Shown in pieces: positions 1-9,922 of a DNA stretch of 64,000 nt. Source of the DNA: Legionella clemsonensis. GTDB lineage: Bacteria; Pseudomonadota; Gammaproteobacteria; Legionellales; Legionellaceae. The notes beneath the pieces are model-generated. The model had not been told where the DNA came from, searched no databases, and was given only the letters and a program-made list of their open reading frames with translations. Position 1 is the first letter of the stretch. The number at the start of each line of letters is the position of its first letter. Made by a program: the position numbers and the translations under genes. The stretch covers positions 2,072,501 to 2,136,500 of the forward strand of contig NZ_CP016397.1 of assembly GCF_002240035.1 (NCBI RefSeq). The letters run 5' to 3'.

Positions 1-679
1 TTTTCATTTCTGCAAGCACACGCGCAGTGATGCCCACACTTGTTGCTGATAACGTTGCTGCTACAAACAAATCAACTTTATAGGAGGCAGTTGGGAGTAT
101 AATATGAGCAATGATAAAGCCTAAAAAAATAGGTGCCAAAACACCAAGCACTGCCACTTGAATTGACTCGCGACCCGTATGTTTTAACTCCTCCATCGAG
201 CTTTCCAGACCCACCATAAATAACAAAAAAATAACACCGTAACGCGAGAAAACATCCAATACATAACCTATTTTTATCAAGTCAAGCCCCTGAGGACCAA
301 TTAGAGCATCCAAAATTTGTTGGGAATAGACAGGATTTCTGATGTTGGCTGCAACAGCTTGTGGCAGGGCCTCTCCTCTTAAAATGGATCCCATAATGTT
401 AAAAATTTCAGGACCTTCCCGCAAAATTACCATTAAATCTGAACCCAAGTAATAACTGAGATTGCCTAATAGCACCCCCATTAACAATTCCCCAAGTACA
501 CCGGGTTGCCCCAAGCACCGCGCCAAATAACGACCGACCAGTGCAAAAAATAAAATCAGCGTCACCCACAGTAAAATGGGAGCAATTGGATCATGATGAG
601 CATCTTTTTGCACGCTTGCATGCAATAAAGCAGGATATGATCCTGCGAATACCATCAACAGATAGAAATAACGCTTCAT
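1..679 (-). CDS. Kef-type monovalent cation:proton antiporter, N-terminal part (runs off the window)
   Basis: Reading the minus strand from the ATG at 679 gives an open frame of about 226 codons to the window edge with no stop. The product begins with a signal-like hydrophobic stretch ([20 protein letters not shown]), then membrane segments with the CPA2 hallmark [20 protein letters not shown] and, near the edge, [17 protein letters not shown], the conserved ion-pathway region of KefB/KefC-like exchangers. Family knowledge: these inner-membrane proteins exchange K+ or Na+ for protons. The start codon overlaps the stop of ppsA by four bases (ATGA), so the two are translationally coupled. The loop of roughly 40 residues around positions 100-140 is longer than usual. 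The C-terminal half, including any RCK/TrkA-N domain, lies outside the window. Confidence 0.85.
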   Translation of the reverse strand, partial: MKRYFYLLMVFAGSYPALLHASVQKDAHHDPIAPILLWVTLILFFALVGRYLARCLGQPGVLGELLMGVLLGNLSYYLGSDLMVILREGPEIFNIMGSILRGEALPQAVAANIRNPVYSQQILDALIGPQGLDLIKIGYVLDVFSRYGVIFLLFMVGLESSMEELKHTGRESIQVAVLGVLAPIFLGFIIAHIILPTASYKVDLFVAATLSATSVGITARVLAEMK

Positions 680-3057
680 TTATGGCCCGCAAGGAAGAGG
701 CAGGTTTCCAGCACCGAATCAGGATTAAGTGAGACACTATCAATCCCTTCTTTCATTAGCCATTGGGCAAAATCCTGATGATCAGAAGGACCTTGACCAC
801 AAATTCCCACATATTTTCCTGCTTTTTTGCAGGTAGAGATAGCCATATGCAATAAAGCCTTGACTGCGGGATCTCGTTCATCAAATTGTGAAGCCACCAA
901 CCCCGAGTCCCTATCCAGGCCAAGAGTCAGCTGGGTTAAATCATTGGAGCCAATAGAAAAGCCATCAAAATATTCCAGAAAATCACTGGCCAATAGCGCA
1001 TTTGAAGGGAGTTCACACATCATGATAATACGTAAATCAGCCTTACCTCGTTCAAGACCATGCTTTTTTAGTACCTCAATGACCTCTTTTGCTTCAGTCA
1101 CCGTTCTTACAAACGGAATCATCACTTCAACATTACTAAGACCCATGTCTTCACGAACCCGGCGAACGGCTTGGCATTCAAGTGCAAAACATTCGGCAAA
1201 ATCAGCTGAGACGTAGCGTGAGGCACCACGAAAGCCAATCATGGGATTTTCTTCGTGTGGCTCATAAAGCTGCCCACCTGTTAAATTGGCATATTCATTA
1301 GATTTGAAATCAGAAAGCCTGACGATAACCGGTTTGGGGTAAAAAGCAGCTGCAATCGTGGCAATTCCCTCTTTTAGCCGCTCAACATAATATTCTACTG
1401 GAGAAGCATAAGCCGCTGTCTTCTCATCGATATACTCTTTCAGCTTTTTATCTTCAAGTTTGTCATAATCTAATAAGGCCTTTGGATGGATCCCTATAGT
1501 GTTTGAAATTAAAAATTCTAATCGTGCAAGCCCTACCCCAGCATTGGGAATCGACTGAAAAGCAAATGCACGTTCTGGATTCCCTACATTAAGCATCACT
1601 TTAAGCGGCAGTTCAGGCATGGTATCTACATCAAGGCTAACCTGTTCGAACGGGAGTAATCCTTGGTAAACATAGCCGGTATCGCCTTCGGCACAACTCA
1701 CCGTTACTTCAGTCTCATCTTTTATAGTTTTGGTAGCATCACCGCACCCTACAACGGCGGGAATTCCCAATTCACGAGCAATAATAGCAGCATGACAAGT
1801 TCTACCACCACGATTGGTTACAATTGCCGAAGCACGCTTCATTATCGGTTCCCAATCGGGATCTGTCATATCAGAAATTAAAACATCACCTGGCTCAACA
1901 CGATGCATTTCACTAATGTCGGTAATAATTTTTGCGCGGCCCTGCCCTATTTTTTGACCTATACTACGCCCTTCAGCAAGCACTTTCCCTTTGGCTTGCA
2001 AACTATAGCGCTCCAGCACCTGAGTATTTGCACGACTTTTTACAGTTTCTGGTCGAGCCTGGAGAATATACAACTTACCATCTTTACCATCCTTGGCCCA
2101 TTCTATATCCATCGGACGCCCATAATGTTGCTCAATAATAAGGGCATGGCGGGCCAACTGTTCAATTTCTTCCGTTGTCAGGGAAAATAGACGGCGCAGT
2201 GAAGGTTCAACCTCCGTCGTGGTGACATTTTTATCAGCATCTGAACCCTCTGCATAAATCATTTTCATGGCTTTACTGCCTAGAATACGACGAATCACAG
2301 CAGGTTTCCCTGCTCGCAGGCTGGGCTTATGTACATAAAATTCATCAGGATTAACAGCACCCTGCACTACCATTTCTCCAAGTCCGTAAGAGGAAGTTAT
2401 AAAAACCACCTCATTAAAACCTGATTCTGTATCCATAGTGAACATGACACCACTTACAGCCAAATCACTGCGAATCATTTGTTGAATACCCACCGACAAG
2501 GCAACATGATTGTGAGCAAAGCCGTGATGAACGCGATAGGCAATGGCACGATCATTAAATAAAGAGGCAAAAACTTGTTTAATGGCAGTAAAAATGGCGT
2601 CTATGCCACGCACATTAAGATAGGTTTCTTGTTGACCGGCAAACGAAGCATCGGGCAAATCTTCGGCAGTTGCTGAGGAGCGAACAGCAACACTAAAATC
2701 GTTATGGCCAATGCGTTTAATTAAATCATCGTAGGAGGCACGAACAGCCTTTTCAAATGCTTCGGAGAAAGGGGCAGCTAGTATCATCTGGCGAATTCGT
2801 TTGCCAACAGTCGTTAACGCTGTAATGTCTTCTGTATCCAATGAAGACAGCATGTCATAAATTTTTTGGTCCAGTTTGTTTTGACCGAGAAACTCACGAA
2901 AAGAATCAGCCGTAGTAGCAAATCCAGTGGGTACAAGAACACCAGCCGAAGATAGATGACCTATCATTTCTCCTAATGACGCATTTTTACCACCCACTTG
3001 CTCCAGATCACGCATGCCTAAATGCTTAAAATCGATTGTATGTACGCTGACTGCCAT
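676..3057 (-). CDS. ppsA: phosphoenolpyruvate synthase
   Basis: The 793-aa product has the full three-domain layout of PEP synthase (pyruvate, water dikinase). The N-terminal ATP-binding domain opens with [12 protein letters not shown] and contains [20 protein letters not shown]. The central phosphohistidine domain has [19 protein letters not shown], whose His carries the phosphate. The C-terminal PEP/pyruvate barrel has [17 protein letters not shown] near the end. The enzyme converts pyruvate, ATP and water to PEP, AMP and phosphate in the cytoplasm for gluconeogenesis, fitting an amino-acid-feeding organism. Length equals the E. coli enzyme (about 792 aa). It is first in a minus-strand unit with the antiporter and is divergent from the gene at 3296. 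The 238-bp gap at 3058-3295 must hold both promoters, but I see no confident boxes. Confidence 0.97.
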   Translation of the reverse strand: MAVSVHTIDFKHLGMRDLEQVGGKNASLGEMIGHLSSAGVLVPTGFATTADSFREFLGQNKLDQKIYDMLSSLDTEDITALTTVGKRIRQMILAAPFSEAFEKAVRASYDDLIKRIGHNDFSVAVRSSATAEDLPDASFAGQQETYLNVRGIDAIFTAIKQVFASLFNDRAIAYRVHHGFAHNHVALSVGIQQMIRSDLAVSGVMFTMDTESGFNEVVFITSSYGLGEMVVQGAVNPDEFYVHKPSLRAGKPAVIRRILGSKAMKMIYAEGSDADKNVTTTEVEPSLRRLFSLTTEEIEQLARHALIIEQHYGRPMDIEWAKDGKDGKLYILQARPETVKSRANTQVLERYSLQAKGKVLAEGRSIGQKIGQGRAKIITDISEMHRVEPGDVLISDMTDPDWEPIMKRASAIVTNRGGRTCHAAIIARELGIPAVVGCGDATKTIKDETEVTVSCAEGDTGYVYQGLLPFEQVSLDVDTMPELPLKVMLNVGNPERAFAFQSIPNAGVGLARLEFLISNTIGIHPKALLDYDKLEDKKLKEYIDEKTAAYASPVEYYVERLKEGIATIAAAFYPKPVIVRLSDFKSNEYANLTGGQLYEPHEENPMIGFRGASRYVSADFAECFALECQAVRRVREDMGLSNVEVMIPFVRTVTEAKEVIEVLKKHGLERGKADLRIIMMCELPSNALLASDFLEYFDGFSIGSNDLTQLTLGLDRDSGLVASQFDERDPAVKALLHMAISTCKKAGKYVGICGQGPSDHQDFAQWLMKEGIDSVSLNPDSVLETCLFLAGHK

Positions 3058-3295
3058 AACCCTATCCCCTACTCCTTAAAATGCCCATCATTCTACTTAA
3101 AATAGAGGATGATGTGAATGAAAGTATGTGAGAATACTATTGATAGGTATATCTGAGTACTATCGGAGTATAGACTACTGAAATTAGAACCTGTTATAAG
3201 ATACCCTTACCGCATCTCTATTAGAGGATTAAGCTTGGCCTTTTTTGATTGCTTTGTTAACATAAAGCGCTTTTTTTGAAAAAGGATTCCGATTT

Positions 3296-4780
3296 ATGTT
3301 GCGAACTCTCAACAAGGCCAGTGGCTATATTGCAGGCGCTATATTATATCCACTAAATTCGCTGTTTATTAATTGTCTTATAGCTACCGCAACAGTTTCA
3401 ATAGCAATGTTGATTTTGATAGGTTTACCCATTCATCAGGCCTCAGTTGCTTATAATACAGCTACAGAAAGAAAATTTATTTCCGCCATCCTAGCAGGAG
3501 TTAACATAGCCGCCTTGGTACTCATAGCAGTGCCATTCATAACTGGTGTAACACTTGTCCTTGAAGGTTTTATAACTTTATATGATCTTGTTAAGAGTAT
3601 GCGTTTGGGTGCAAAAGAAGGCTATGAAAATGGATTATTTAATCATGTCCTTAAGCAGGCATTCGGCCGAGTGCTTATCTTTAGCACGCTGTCACGCATA
3701 CTTGCTGACACTTTGAAACCGAATGAATTAAGTACTAGAGAATTGGCATTACTGCAAGAGAACGTTGAAATTGAAAATACCGAGTACAATATCGTTGATG
3801 CGAACCAGTTATTAAGTGAAGAAGAACTTGATAGGGCAAAAACGATTCCAGAACTTAAGGAAATTGCCAAAGCCTATCAAGATTTACTTACGCGCTTAAA
3901 AAATCTTGATGAGGCCATTAAAAATAGACCACAGATTATAGCTCAGAATATCGGCCACTCTAAAGCTAATCTCGAGAGGCTTGCTATTTACGTTAAAGAG
4001 CAGCATGAGAGTGACTTTGAAGCTTTTTCTAAACGCGTCGATGAATTTCTTCTCCATCTAGACCTTTCCGACAGCAATTTTGCACGTCCAGGAGAGCAAG
4101 AGGATCTGAATTCCTTTGAGTTTAATTTGGTAAACCTTCTCATTGCTGAGACATCGTCTAAGGATTTGGAAAAAGCATACGCTTGGTTCAATTGTATTGA
4201 GCCTAGAAGGTTCAGCAAAATTGTAGAAATGATTAGAGCCAATCATCTTGATGAGGTTACCGATGAAATTCTGCTCTTACCTATTGAAAATCCTTCCTTG
4301 ATAATAAAACTCTATCAAGCTGAATCTGGAAAATGGCGACCGATTCCCAATAGAACACAAATTATTGATTTAGCTCACCATGAAGCATGGCTCAAAGCGC
4401 ATAACAGTCATCCTCTTACCAGAGAACCAATGAATGCCGCTATAAATCATGTGGTAAATGAGAAGGCATACGAAACAATTTATCGTATATTCCCTTATGA
4501 GGGTTTAAATAGCAGCTATGAGCTTAAGGCACTGATTGTACAGATTCGTAACTCACTCAGTGCCATAAGCAACCAATCCACAACACATTCTGATGTTCTT
4601 AAAACTACTTCAAAAAATAGGGAATCCACTTCTCATGGTTTTCCAGACGTCCTATATACCATGGCTAATCGATTTTTTGGTGCGTTTTCAACTTCAGTAC
4701 CAGCCCCCGAGCCCACTACAGAACAGGAGCAAAATCTCAACAGAAATGATTCAGCAACCTGTTCTCAAAAATGGTATTAA
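3296..4780 (+). CDS. effector-like protein with hydrophobic N-terminus and degenerate U-box-like segment
   Basis: I do not recognise this 494-aa protein as a named gene. Seen: two or three hydrophobic segments in the first ~110 residues (around 25-50 and 65-95), then a long charged, helical middle (about 130-320) with coiled-coil character. Residues about 325-390 resemble a U-box: ILLLPIEN at the start, a Trp-Leu-Lys-x-His run at 365-369, and PLTREPM at 373-379, the typical C-terminal half of U-boxes (WLxxHxxxPLTRxPL). The tail is polar and Ser/Thr/Glu-rich, as is common for Dot/Icm substrates. The RBS is AAAGGA, about 8 bases before the ATG. The first U-box loop is poorly conserved, so ubiquitin-ligase activity is only inferred. 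It stands alone between ppsA and purB. Confidence 0.7.
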   Translation: MLRTLNKASGYIAGAILYPLNSLFINCLIATATVSIAMLILIGLPIHQASVAYNTATERKFISAILAGVNIAALVLIAVPFITGVTLVLEGFITLYDLVKSMRLGAKEGYENGLFNHVLKQAFGRVLIFSTLSRILADTLKPNELSTRELALLQENVEIENTEYNIVDANQLLSEEELDRAKTIPELKEIAKAYQDLLTRLKNLDEAIKNRPQIIAQNIGHSKANLERLAIYVKEQHESDFEAFSKRVDEFLLHLDLSDSNFARPGEQEDLNSFEFNLVNLLIAETSSKDLEKAYAWFNCIEPRRFSKIVEMIRANHLDEVTDEILLLPIENPSLIIKLYQAESGKWRPIPNRTQIIDLAHHEAWLKAHNSHPLTREPMNAAINHVVNEKAYETIYRIFPYEGLNSSYELKALIVQIRNSLSAISNQSTTHSDVLKTTSKNRESTSHGFPDVLYTMANRFFGAFSTSVPAPEPTTEQEQNLNRNDSATCSQKWY

Positions 4781-4862
4781 ATTATATTTAGTATCAGTTT
4801 TAATTCACATCTGGCGCTGCATCTAATATTATATGCGCTTTACGATTGTGACGATGTATACC

Positions 4863-6233
4863 ATGAGCCTATCTCCTTTAAATGCTATTGGACCGATTGA
4901 TGGTCGTTATTTAAAAAAGACGACTGTGCTGAGCCCCTATTTTAGTGAATTTGCCCTCACCTACTATCGACTCATGGTTGAGATTCGTTGGCTTGAGGCC
5001 CTGGCTGCCAATAAGGCCATCACTGAAGTGCCGCAATTAGACAATGCAGCAAAAGTTTATCTGGCGGAGATTTTAGTCAATTTTAATGAGGCTGAAGCAG
5101 AAAAGGTTAAGGAGTACGAGAAGAAAACCAATCACGATGTTAAGGCCGTTGAATATTATTTGCAGGAAAAACTGGAGCAATTCGAAAGCTTGCGAAAATA
5201 TACTCCCTTTATCCATTTTGCCTGTACCTCAGAGGACATTAATAATTTGGCGTATGCCTTGATGGTGAAAGAAGCTATCGCTCAGGTCATTCAACCTACC
5301 CTGGCTGAAATTATGGGCAGTATTACCATGCTTGGAAAACAGCATGCTGACATCGCCATGTTATCGAGAACTCATGGGCAACCGGCAACGCCTACAACCG
5401 TAGGAAAAGAATTAGTTAATTTTGTCGCGCGATTAAAGCGACCACAACAACAACTGGCAGAAGTCCTCATTCCTGCCAAGTGCAACGGTGCTGTTGGTAA
5501 TTATAATGCCCATATCGTGGCTTATCCGGATGTCAACTGGCGAAAACACTGTGCAAATTTTGTCAGTTCCCTGGGACTCTCCTTTAGTGCCTATACAACG
5601 CAGATTGAACCTCATGATGGGCTTGCGGAAGTCTCCCATATCATGATTCGTATTAATAACATTTTGCTGGATTATACCCGAGACATCTGGACCTACATTT
5701 CGTTAAACTATTTCAAGCAAAAAACCGTAGCGGATGAAGTTGGCTCATCCACCATGCCGCATAAGGTTAATCCAATCGATTTCGAAAATGCAGAGGGTAA
5801 TCTTGGCTTGGCCAACGCTCTTTTCAATCATTTTGCCAATAAGCTTACCCAATCGCGACTGCAACGCGACTTATCTGACTCTACCGTGTTAAGAAATATA
5901 GGGGTCGCTTTTGCTTATACCCTGATTGCCTTTCAAGCGATTGCCAAAGGCAATGACAAACTTCAAATTAATAAAGCAGCTTTAAGAGCCGATTTGGATT
6001 CTAATTGGGAAGTCTTAGCCGAAGCTATTCAAACGGTAATGAGGCGCTATAATTTACCTAATGCCTATGAGCAATTAAAAAATTTAACTCGTGGACAGGG
6101 AATTGAGAAGGACAATTTAAAACAGTTTATTAAATCACTTGCCATTCCAGAAGATGTTAAAAAGCAATTACTGGATTTAACACCAGAAAAATACACCGGT
6201 TTGGCAGCGCAACTGGTAAAAGCATTTTCATGA
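4863..6233 (+). CDS. purB: adenylosuccinate lyase
   Basis: The product (456 aa from this start) aligns along its whole length with E. coli PurB, beginning MSLSPLNAIGPIDGRY. It contains RTHGQPATPTTVGKE and the fumarase-superfamily signature SSTMPHKVNPIDFEN, the flexible catalytic loop. The enzyme cleaves SAICAR and adenylosuccinate, releasing fumarate, in purine synthesis. The frame stays open upstream to an ATG at 4833, but the family start is the ATG at 4863, so I chose that one; an ATG at 4854 is also possible. The stop overlaps the nadB start (ATGA at 6230), so both are co-expressed. The gene follows the effector-like gene after an 82-bp gap. Confidence 0.96.
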   Translation: MSLSPLNAIGPIDGRYLKKTTVLSPYFSEFALTYYRLMVEIRWLEALAANKAITEVPQLDNAAKVYLAEILVNFNEAEAEKVKEYEKKTNHDVKAVEYYLQEKLEQFESLRKYTPFIHFACTSEDINNLAYALMVKEAIAQVIQPTLAEIMGSITMLGKQHADIAMLSRTHGQPATPTTVGKELVNFVARLKRPQQQLAEVLIPAKCNGAVGNYNAHIVAYPDVNWRKHCANFVSSLGLSFSAYTTQIEPHDGLAEVSHIMIRINNILLDYTRDIWTYISLNYFKQKTVADEVGSSTMPHKVNPIDFENAEGNLGLANALFNHFANKLTQSRLQRDLSDSTVLRNIGVAFAYTLIAFQAIAKGNDKLQINKAALRADLDSNWEVLAEAIQTVMRRYNLPNAYEQLKNLTRGQGIEKDNLKQFIKSLAIPEDVKKQLLDLTPEKYTGLAAQLVKAFS

Positions 6234-7876
6234 GTCAATTATCACAACAGGGGCATGCGCTAGAGTTTGATGTTTTAGTATTAGGTACAGGATTGGCGGG
6301 ACTCAACTACTGCCTTCAGTTACTAAAATTGCAGCCGCATGTAAAAATTGCCCTGATTAGCAAAGCTGAAAGTTCTGAATGCAATAGCCGTTATGCTCAA
6401 GGGGGGATTGCTGCCGCTGTGGCTAAGGGTGACTCCCTCGAATCTCATATTGCAGATACCTTGCGAGCAGGAGATGGTTTATGCTACCAGTCGGCTGTTG
6501 AATTTATCATTCGCCAAGCTCCTCAGGCCATTGAAGATTTAATTAACTATCAGGTTAATTTTACCCGCCAGTCTGATGGCGATTTTGCCCTCGCCCAGGA
6601 AGGTGGCCATTCCCATCGACGTATTTTTAATAGTGGCGACCAAACGGGCCTCACTGTAACGCAGGCTTTACTGGAAATTACTAAACAGCACCCTCAGATT
6701 CATTTTTTTGAGCATCATGTGGCTGTTAATCTGATTACTCATTATCACCCTCATCGGACTGATATTCAAGGCGAAGTACTTGGCGCTTATATTCTGGATT
6801 GCCAGCAAAATCGTATTCATACGTTTGCAGCACGCTGTGTGATTCTTGCCACCGGTGGGGCTGGTAAAACTTATCGTTACACCACAAATCCCATGATAGC
6901 AACCGGTGACGGCGTTGCAATGGCTTATCGCGCCGGTGCCCGTGTGGGCAATATGGAATTTTATCAATTTCATCCTACATTACTGCACCATCACTCACTC
7001 AATAATTTTTTAATTTCTGAGGCAGTGCGCGGTGAAGGGGCTTTATTAAAAAATCCAGAGACTCATGATCGGTTTATGAAACGTTACGCACCGGAGGCAA
7101 TGGAGCTTGCCACTCGGGATGTGGTTGCCCGCTCTATTTTTAGTGAGATAGAACAGGGGCAGCATGGATTTGTTTATTTAGATATTACCCATCAACCTAA
7201 AGCATTTCTTAAAAAACGCTTTCCTCAAATCTATAATACCCTGCTATCAATTGGTATAGATATGAGCCAGGATATGATACCTGTTGTTCCTGCAGCACAT
7301 TATCAATGTGGTGGCGTATTGACCGATGTTGATGGGCGTACTGATTTAAAGCGTTTGTATGCGATTGGAGAAGTTGCCTTTACCGGCTTGCATGGGGCAA
7401 ATCGATTAGCCAGTAATTCCTTGTTAGAAGCGCTGGTAATGGCCAGCAATGCAGCCCGATGCACCCTGAAAGATATTACAACCCCATCTAAAACAACGGA
7501 CAACATTGCCGACTGGAGTTCACCCGGTGAAGTGAATCCAAGACGAGCCAGTCAGATTAATGCCCATTGGCGAGGGCTTCGCGGAGAAATGACCTCCTAT
7601 GCAGGCATCGTGCGCACTGAAGCAGGATTAGAAGATCTACTACAATTAATCATGAAACGTAAAAAAATTATTGAGGAATATTATTGGAAACATTGTATCA
7701 CTCGTGATTTTATTGAACTACGTAATATCGTGCTCAATGCGGAATTGATTGTTCGGGCAGCACTGTCAAGAAGGGAATCCCGTGGGGGTCATTATCGCGA
7801 AGATTTTCCTCACAAAAATACCAAAGCCGAGGAAAGTATTGCCAGACTAACTTCGCCGCAAAATGCTTTTATTTAA
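6230..7876 (+). CDS. nadB: L-aspartate oxidase
   Basis: This 548-aa flavoprotein catalyses the first step of de novo NAD synthesis, oxidising L-aspartate to iminoaspartate. Visible motifs are the N-terminal FAD dinucleotide fold (VLVLGTGLAGLNYCLQL), SRYAQGGIAAAV, the succinate-dehydrogenase-like active-site stretch with EFYQFHPT, RGEGALL and GEVAFTGLHGANRLASNSLL. A C-terminal helical domain follows. Length is typical (about 530-550 aa). The start overlaps the purB stop by four bases, and nadA follows after 14 bases, forming a nadB-nadA pair that passes the unstable iminoaspartate on directly. nadC is not in this window. Confidence 0.96.
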   Translation: MSQLSQQGHALEFDVLVLGTGLAGLNYCLQLLKLQPHVKIALISKAESSECNSRYAQGGIAAAVAKGDSLESHIADTLRAGDGLCYQSAVEFIIRQAPQAIEDLINYQVNFTRQSDGDFALAQEGGHSHRRIFNSGDQTGLTVTQALLEITKQHPQIHFFEHHVAVNLITHYHPHRTDIQGEVLGAYILDCQQNRIHTFAARCVILATGGAGKTYRYTTNPMIATGDGVAMAYRAGARVGNMEFYQFHPTLLHHHSLNNFLISEAVRGEGALLKNPETHDRFMKRYAPEAMELATRDVVARSIFSEIEQGQHGFVYLDITHQPKAFLKKRFPQIYNTLLSIGIDMSQDMIPVVPAAHYQCGGVLTDVDGRTDLKRLYAIGEVAFTGLHGANRLASNSLLEALVMASNAARCTLKDITTPSKTTDNIADWSSPGEVNPRRASQINAHWRGLRGEMTSYAGIVRTEAGLEDLLQLIMKRKKIIEEYYWKHCITRDFIELRNIVLNAELIVRAALSRRESRGGHYREDFPHKNTKAEESIARLTSPQNAFI

Positions 7877-7890
7877 TTTGAGGTACCTGG

Positions 7891-9234
7891 ATGTTTGAAA
7901 GCCATTCCACTTTTCAACCTGAAAAAACATTAATGCGCGTTACCAATGACATGACAATTTGTCAAAGTGATTATCCACTGGATTGGTATCAGGAAGACTT
8001 TATCCCTTATGCTGAGGAATATCTTGCTCTACCAGATCGCAAATTAACTACAGTTCTATCCTGGATGACACCTTATGTAAAAAAGGCACAAAATCATTTT
8101 GGTGATAAACTTCTCTTGCTCGCCCATTACTACATGGGTGGTGACATTGTACGACTGGTAGAACAATTCGGGGGACAAATTGGTGATTCTTATCAATTAG
8201 CACTGATGGCGGCTAATCACCCTGAGAAATCTGTCATTATTGAGTCGGCTGTCCATTTTATGGCGGAATCCATTGCTATTTTGGCCAACCCACATCAACA
8301 AGTTTACATTACCAATCCCAAGTCAGGGTGTACCATGGAAATTTTAGCCAAAGATTTTATGGTGGAGCCTGCTTTTTTAGATCTTAATGAACGATATGGT
8401 GCTGAAAATATCTTGCCAGTTTGCTACATGAATACCTCGGGCCGCGTCAAAGCCATGACTGGTGCTCAGGGAGGTGCAGTATGTACCAGTTCCAATGTTA
8501 AAAAAATATTCGAATGGGCTCGTCAACAACATAAAAAAATCCTATTTATTCCTGATCGCCATATGGGGGAAAACATTGCCTATTGGTTGGGCATTAAAAA
8601 TCTTGCTTATTGGCCAGGCGGCACAGCCGGGGCTCAATATTCTCTACTTGCCCAAGATAACAAAACACTAGCACAGTTTGATGAGGCGGAGTTAATTTTA
8701 TTTTCCAGCGAGTGTGCCGTTCATACACACTATCAGCCTTATATGTGTGAGTATTGGCATAATCTGGGATATACGACAGTCGTGCATCCTGAATGCCGCA
8801 ATGAGGTCATTCGTGTTGCAGAGCATGCAGGTTCAACCGCTTTTATCTGGGATTATGTCGTCAATGATAGGGCTGGAAGTAAGAAATATGCCATTGGTAC
8901 AGAAAATCATATGGTGGAAAACGTGAAGCAGCATTGTAAAGCTCTTGGCATTGACGTGGTCAATTTAGCCGAAGCACCTAAAAAAGATCATGAAAAAGGC
9001 ATGGGATGCGGTTGTGCTACCATGTCACGTAATGATCCTCCCCATTTAGTGGCGTTACTCGATCTTTTGCGTCAGGGAAAAACTATGAGTTATAACGAGG
9101 TAAAAGCTGGCGATTTAGTCAATGAATTTACTGGCTCTCGTCAGCGTCTAAAGGAAAAAGATCAACAATGGGTTATTAAAAATGCAAAAAAAGCATTGGA
9201 AATGATGATAACAATTACTGAAAATCGCTTGTAA
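7891..9234 (+). CDS. nadA: quinolinate synthase
   Basis: Quinolinate synthase condenses iminoaspartate with dihydroxyacetone phosphate using a [4Fe-4S] cluster. The three cluster cysteines can be placed in AVCTSSN, VVHPECRNEV and GCGCATM, and the substrate loop in FIPDRHMGENIAYWLG. At 447 aa it is longer than the E. coli type (about 347 aa): there is an N-terminal extension of about 70 residues and extra internal and C-terminal sequence, as in the longer NadA subgroup. The ATG is preceded by TGAGG at a good distance. It sits 14 bp after nadB and is followed 30 bp later by a peroxidase gene, possibly in the same transcript. Confidence 0.95.
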   Translation: MFESHSTFQPEKTLMRVTNDMTICQSDYPLDWYQEDFIPYAEEYLALPDRKLTTVLSWMTPYVKKAQNHFGDKLLLLAHYYMGGDIVRLVEQFGGQIGDSYQLALMAANHPEKSVIIESAVHFMAESIAILANPHQQVYITNPKSGCTMEILAKDFMVEPAFLDLNERYGAENILPVCYMNTSGRVKAMTGAQGGAVCTSSNVKKIFEWARQQHKKILFIPDRHMGENIAYWLGIKNLAYWPGGTAGAQYSLLAQDNKTLAQFDEAELILFSSECAVHTHYQPYMCEYWHNLGYTTVVHPECRNEVIRVAEHAGSTAFIWDYVVNDRAGSKKYAIGTENHMVENVKQHCKALGIDVVNLAEAPKKDHEKGMGCGCATMSRNDPPHLVALLDLLRQGKTMSYNEVKAGDLVNEFTGSRQRLKEKDQQWVIKNAKKALEMMITITENRL

Positions 9235-9264
9235 ACCTACATGGATTAAATAGGAGTTTTGCCA

Positions 9265-9759
9265 ATGGAAGATGAATATCATTCAATTTATGAAGTGCCA
9301 ATAGAAACAATGGAGGGTGCTCGAGCTGACTTAAAACCTTACCAACATCAGGTCATGCTCATTGTGAATGTTGCCAGTCGCTGTGGTTTTACCCCGCAAT
9401 ATGCTGAATTGGAGGCACTGCAGAGAGATTATCAGCAAAGAGGATTTAGTGTCTTAGGATTTCCTTGCAATCAATTTTTTCATCAGGAGCCAGGCAGTCA
9501 TCAGGAAATCAAAGCATTTGCAGACAGTTGTTATAACATTTCTTTTCCCTTATTTGCCAAAATTAATGTAAAAGGTCCAAAGCAGGCCCCTCTTTACGAT
9601 TACCTTTCCAAAAACATTCAAAAAAAACCTTTGAAATTTGTCCCCTGGAATTTTACAAAATTTCTGGTGGATACTCAGGGAAATGTATTAAAGCAATATT
9701 TACCAATGGCTTCTTTTAAAAAAATCCGTCAGGATATTGAGGCTTTATTGCCCCAATAA
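9265..9759 (+). CDS. glutathione peroxidase family protein (thiol peroxidase)
   Basis: The 164-aa product has the glutathione peroxidase/BtuE fold: VNVASRCGFTPQYAEL contains the peroxidatic cysteine (Cys, not selenocysteine), VLGFPCNQF the glutamine of the catalytic triad and the usual second Cys, and KFVPWNFTKFLVD the tryptophan-asparagine pair. It reduces hydrogen or lipid peroxides with a thiol donor; most bacterial members use thioredoxin rather than glutathione. The frame extends upstream to a TTG at 9259, but TAGGAG at 9251-9256 is only two bases from it and eight from the ATG at 9265, so the ATG is chosen. It lies close behind nadA. Confidence 0.93.
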   Translation: MEDEYHSIYEVPIETMEGARADLKPYQHQVMLIVNVASRCGFTPQYAELEALQRDYQQRGFSVLGFPCNQFFHQEPGSHQEIKAFADSCYNISFPLFAKINVKGPKQAPLYDYLSKNIQKKPLKFVPWNFTKFLVDTQGNVLKQYLPMASFKKIRQDIEALLPQ

Positions 9760-9922
9760 TCTATTGCAGAAAATTGTGACACCAGGCACAGTAATTCCTC
9801 TCTGGTGAGAATTTTCAAATATTTGATGAGCTTATAAAAGTTGATTTAATTTGGGATGTTAAGTTTCAGCTAAGATAAAGCTGCTATAATTTTTCATTAT
9901 TAAAGCAGATAGGTTAATAAAT

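Noticed and set aside
541-732. Plus-strand 63-codon frame across the antiporter/ppsA junction
   Set aside because: The minus strand here encodes the antiporter N-terminus with clear family motifs; the plus frame has none.
827-2190. Several open frames on the plus strand opposite ppsA (827-1216, 1663-1881, 1903-2190)
   Set aside because: They lie antisense to a strongly conserved enzyme and encode no recognisable protein.
6668-6973. 101-codon minus-strand frame inside nadB
   Set aside because: It is a shadow of the nadB reading frame without a ribosome site or recognisable domain.
9840-9922. PmrA- or CpxR-type operator upstream of the protease-like gene
   Set aside because: The TTAAG-like repeats do not match the spacing of known operators; only the TATAAT box is reliable.
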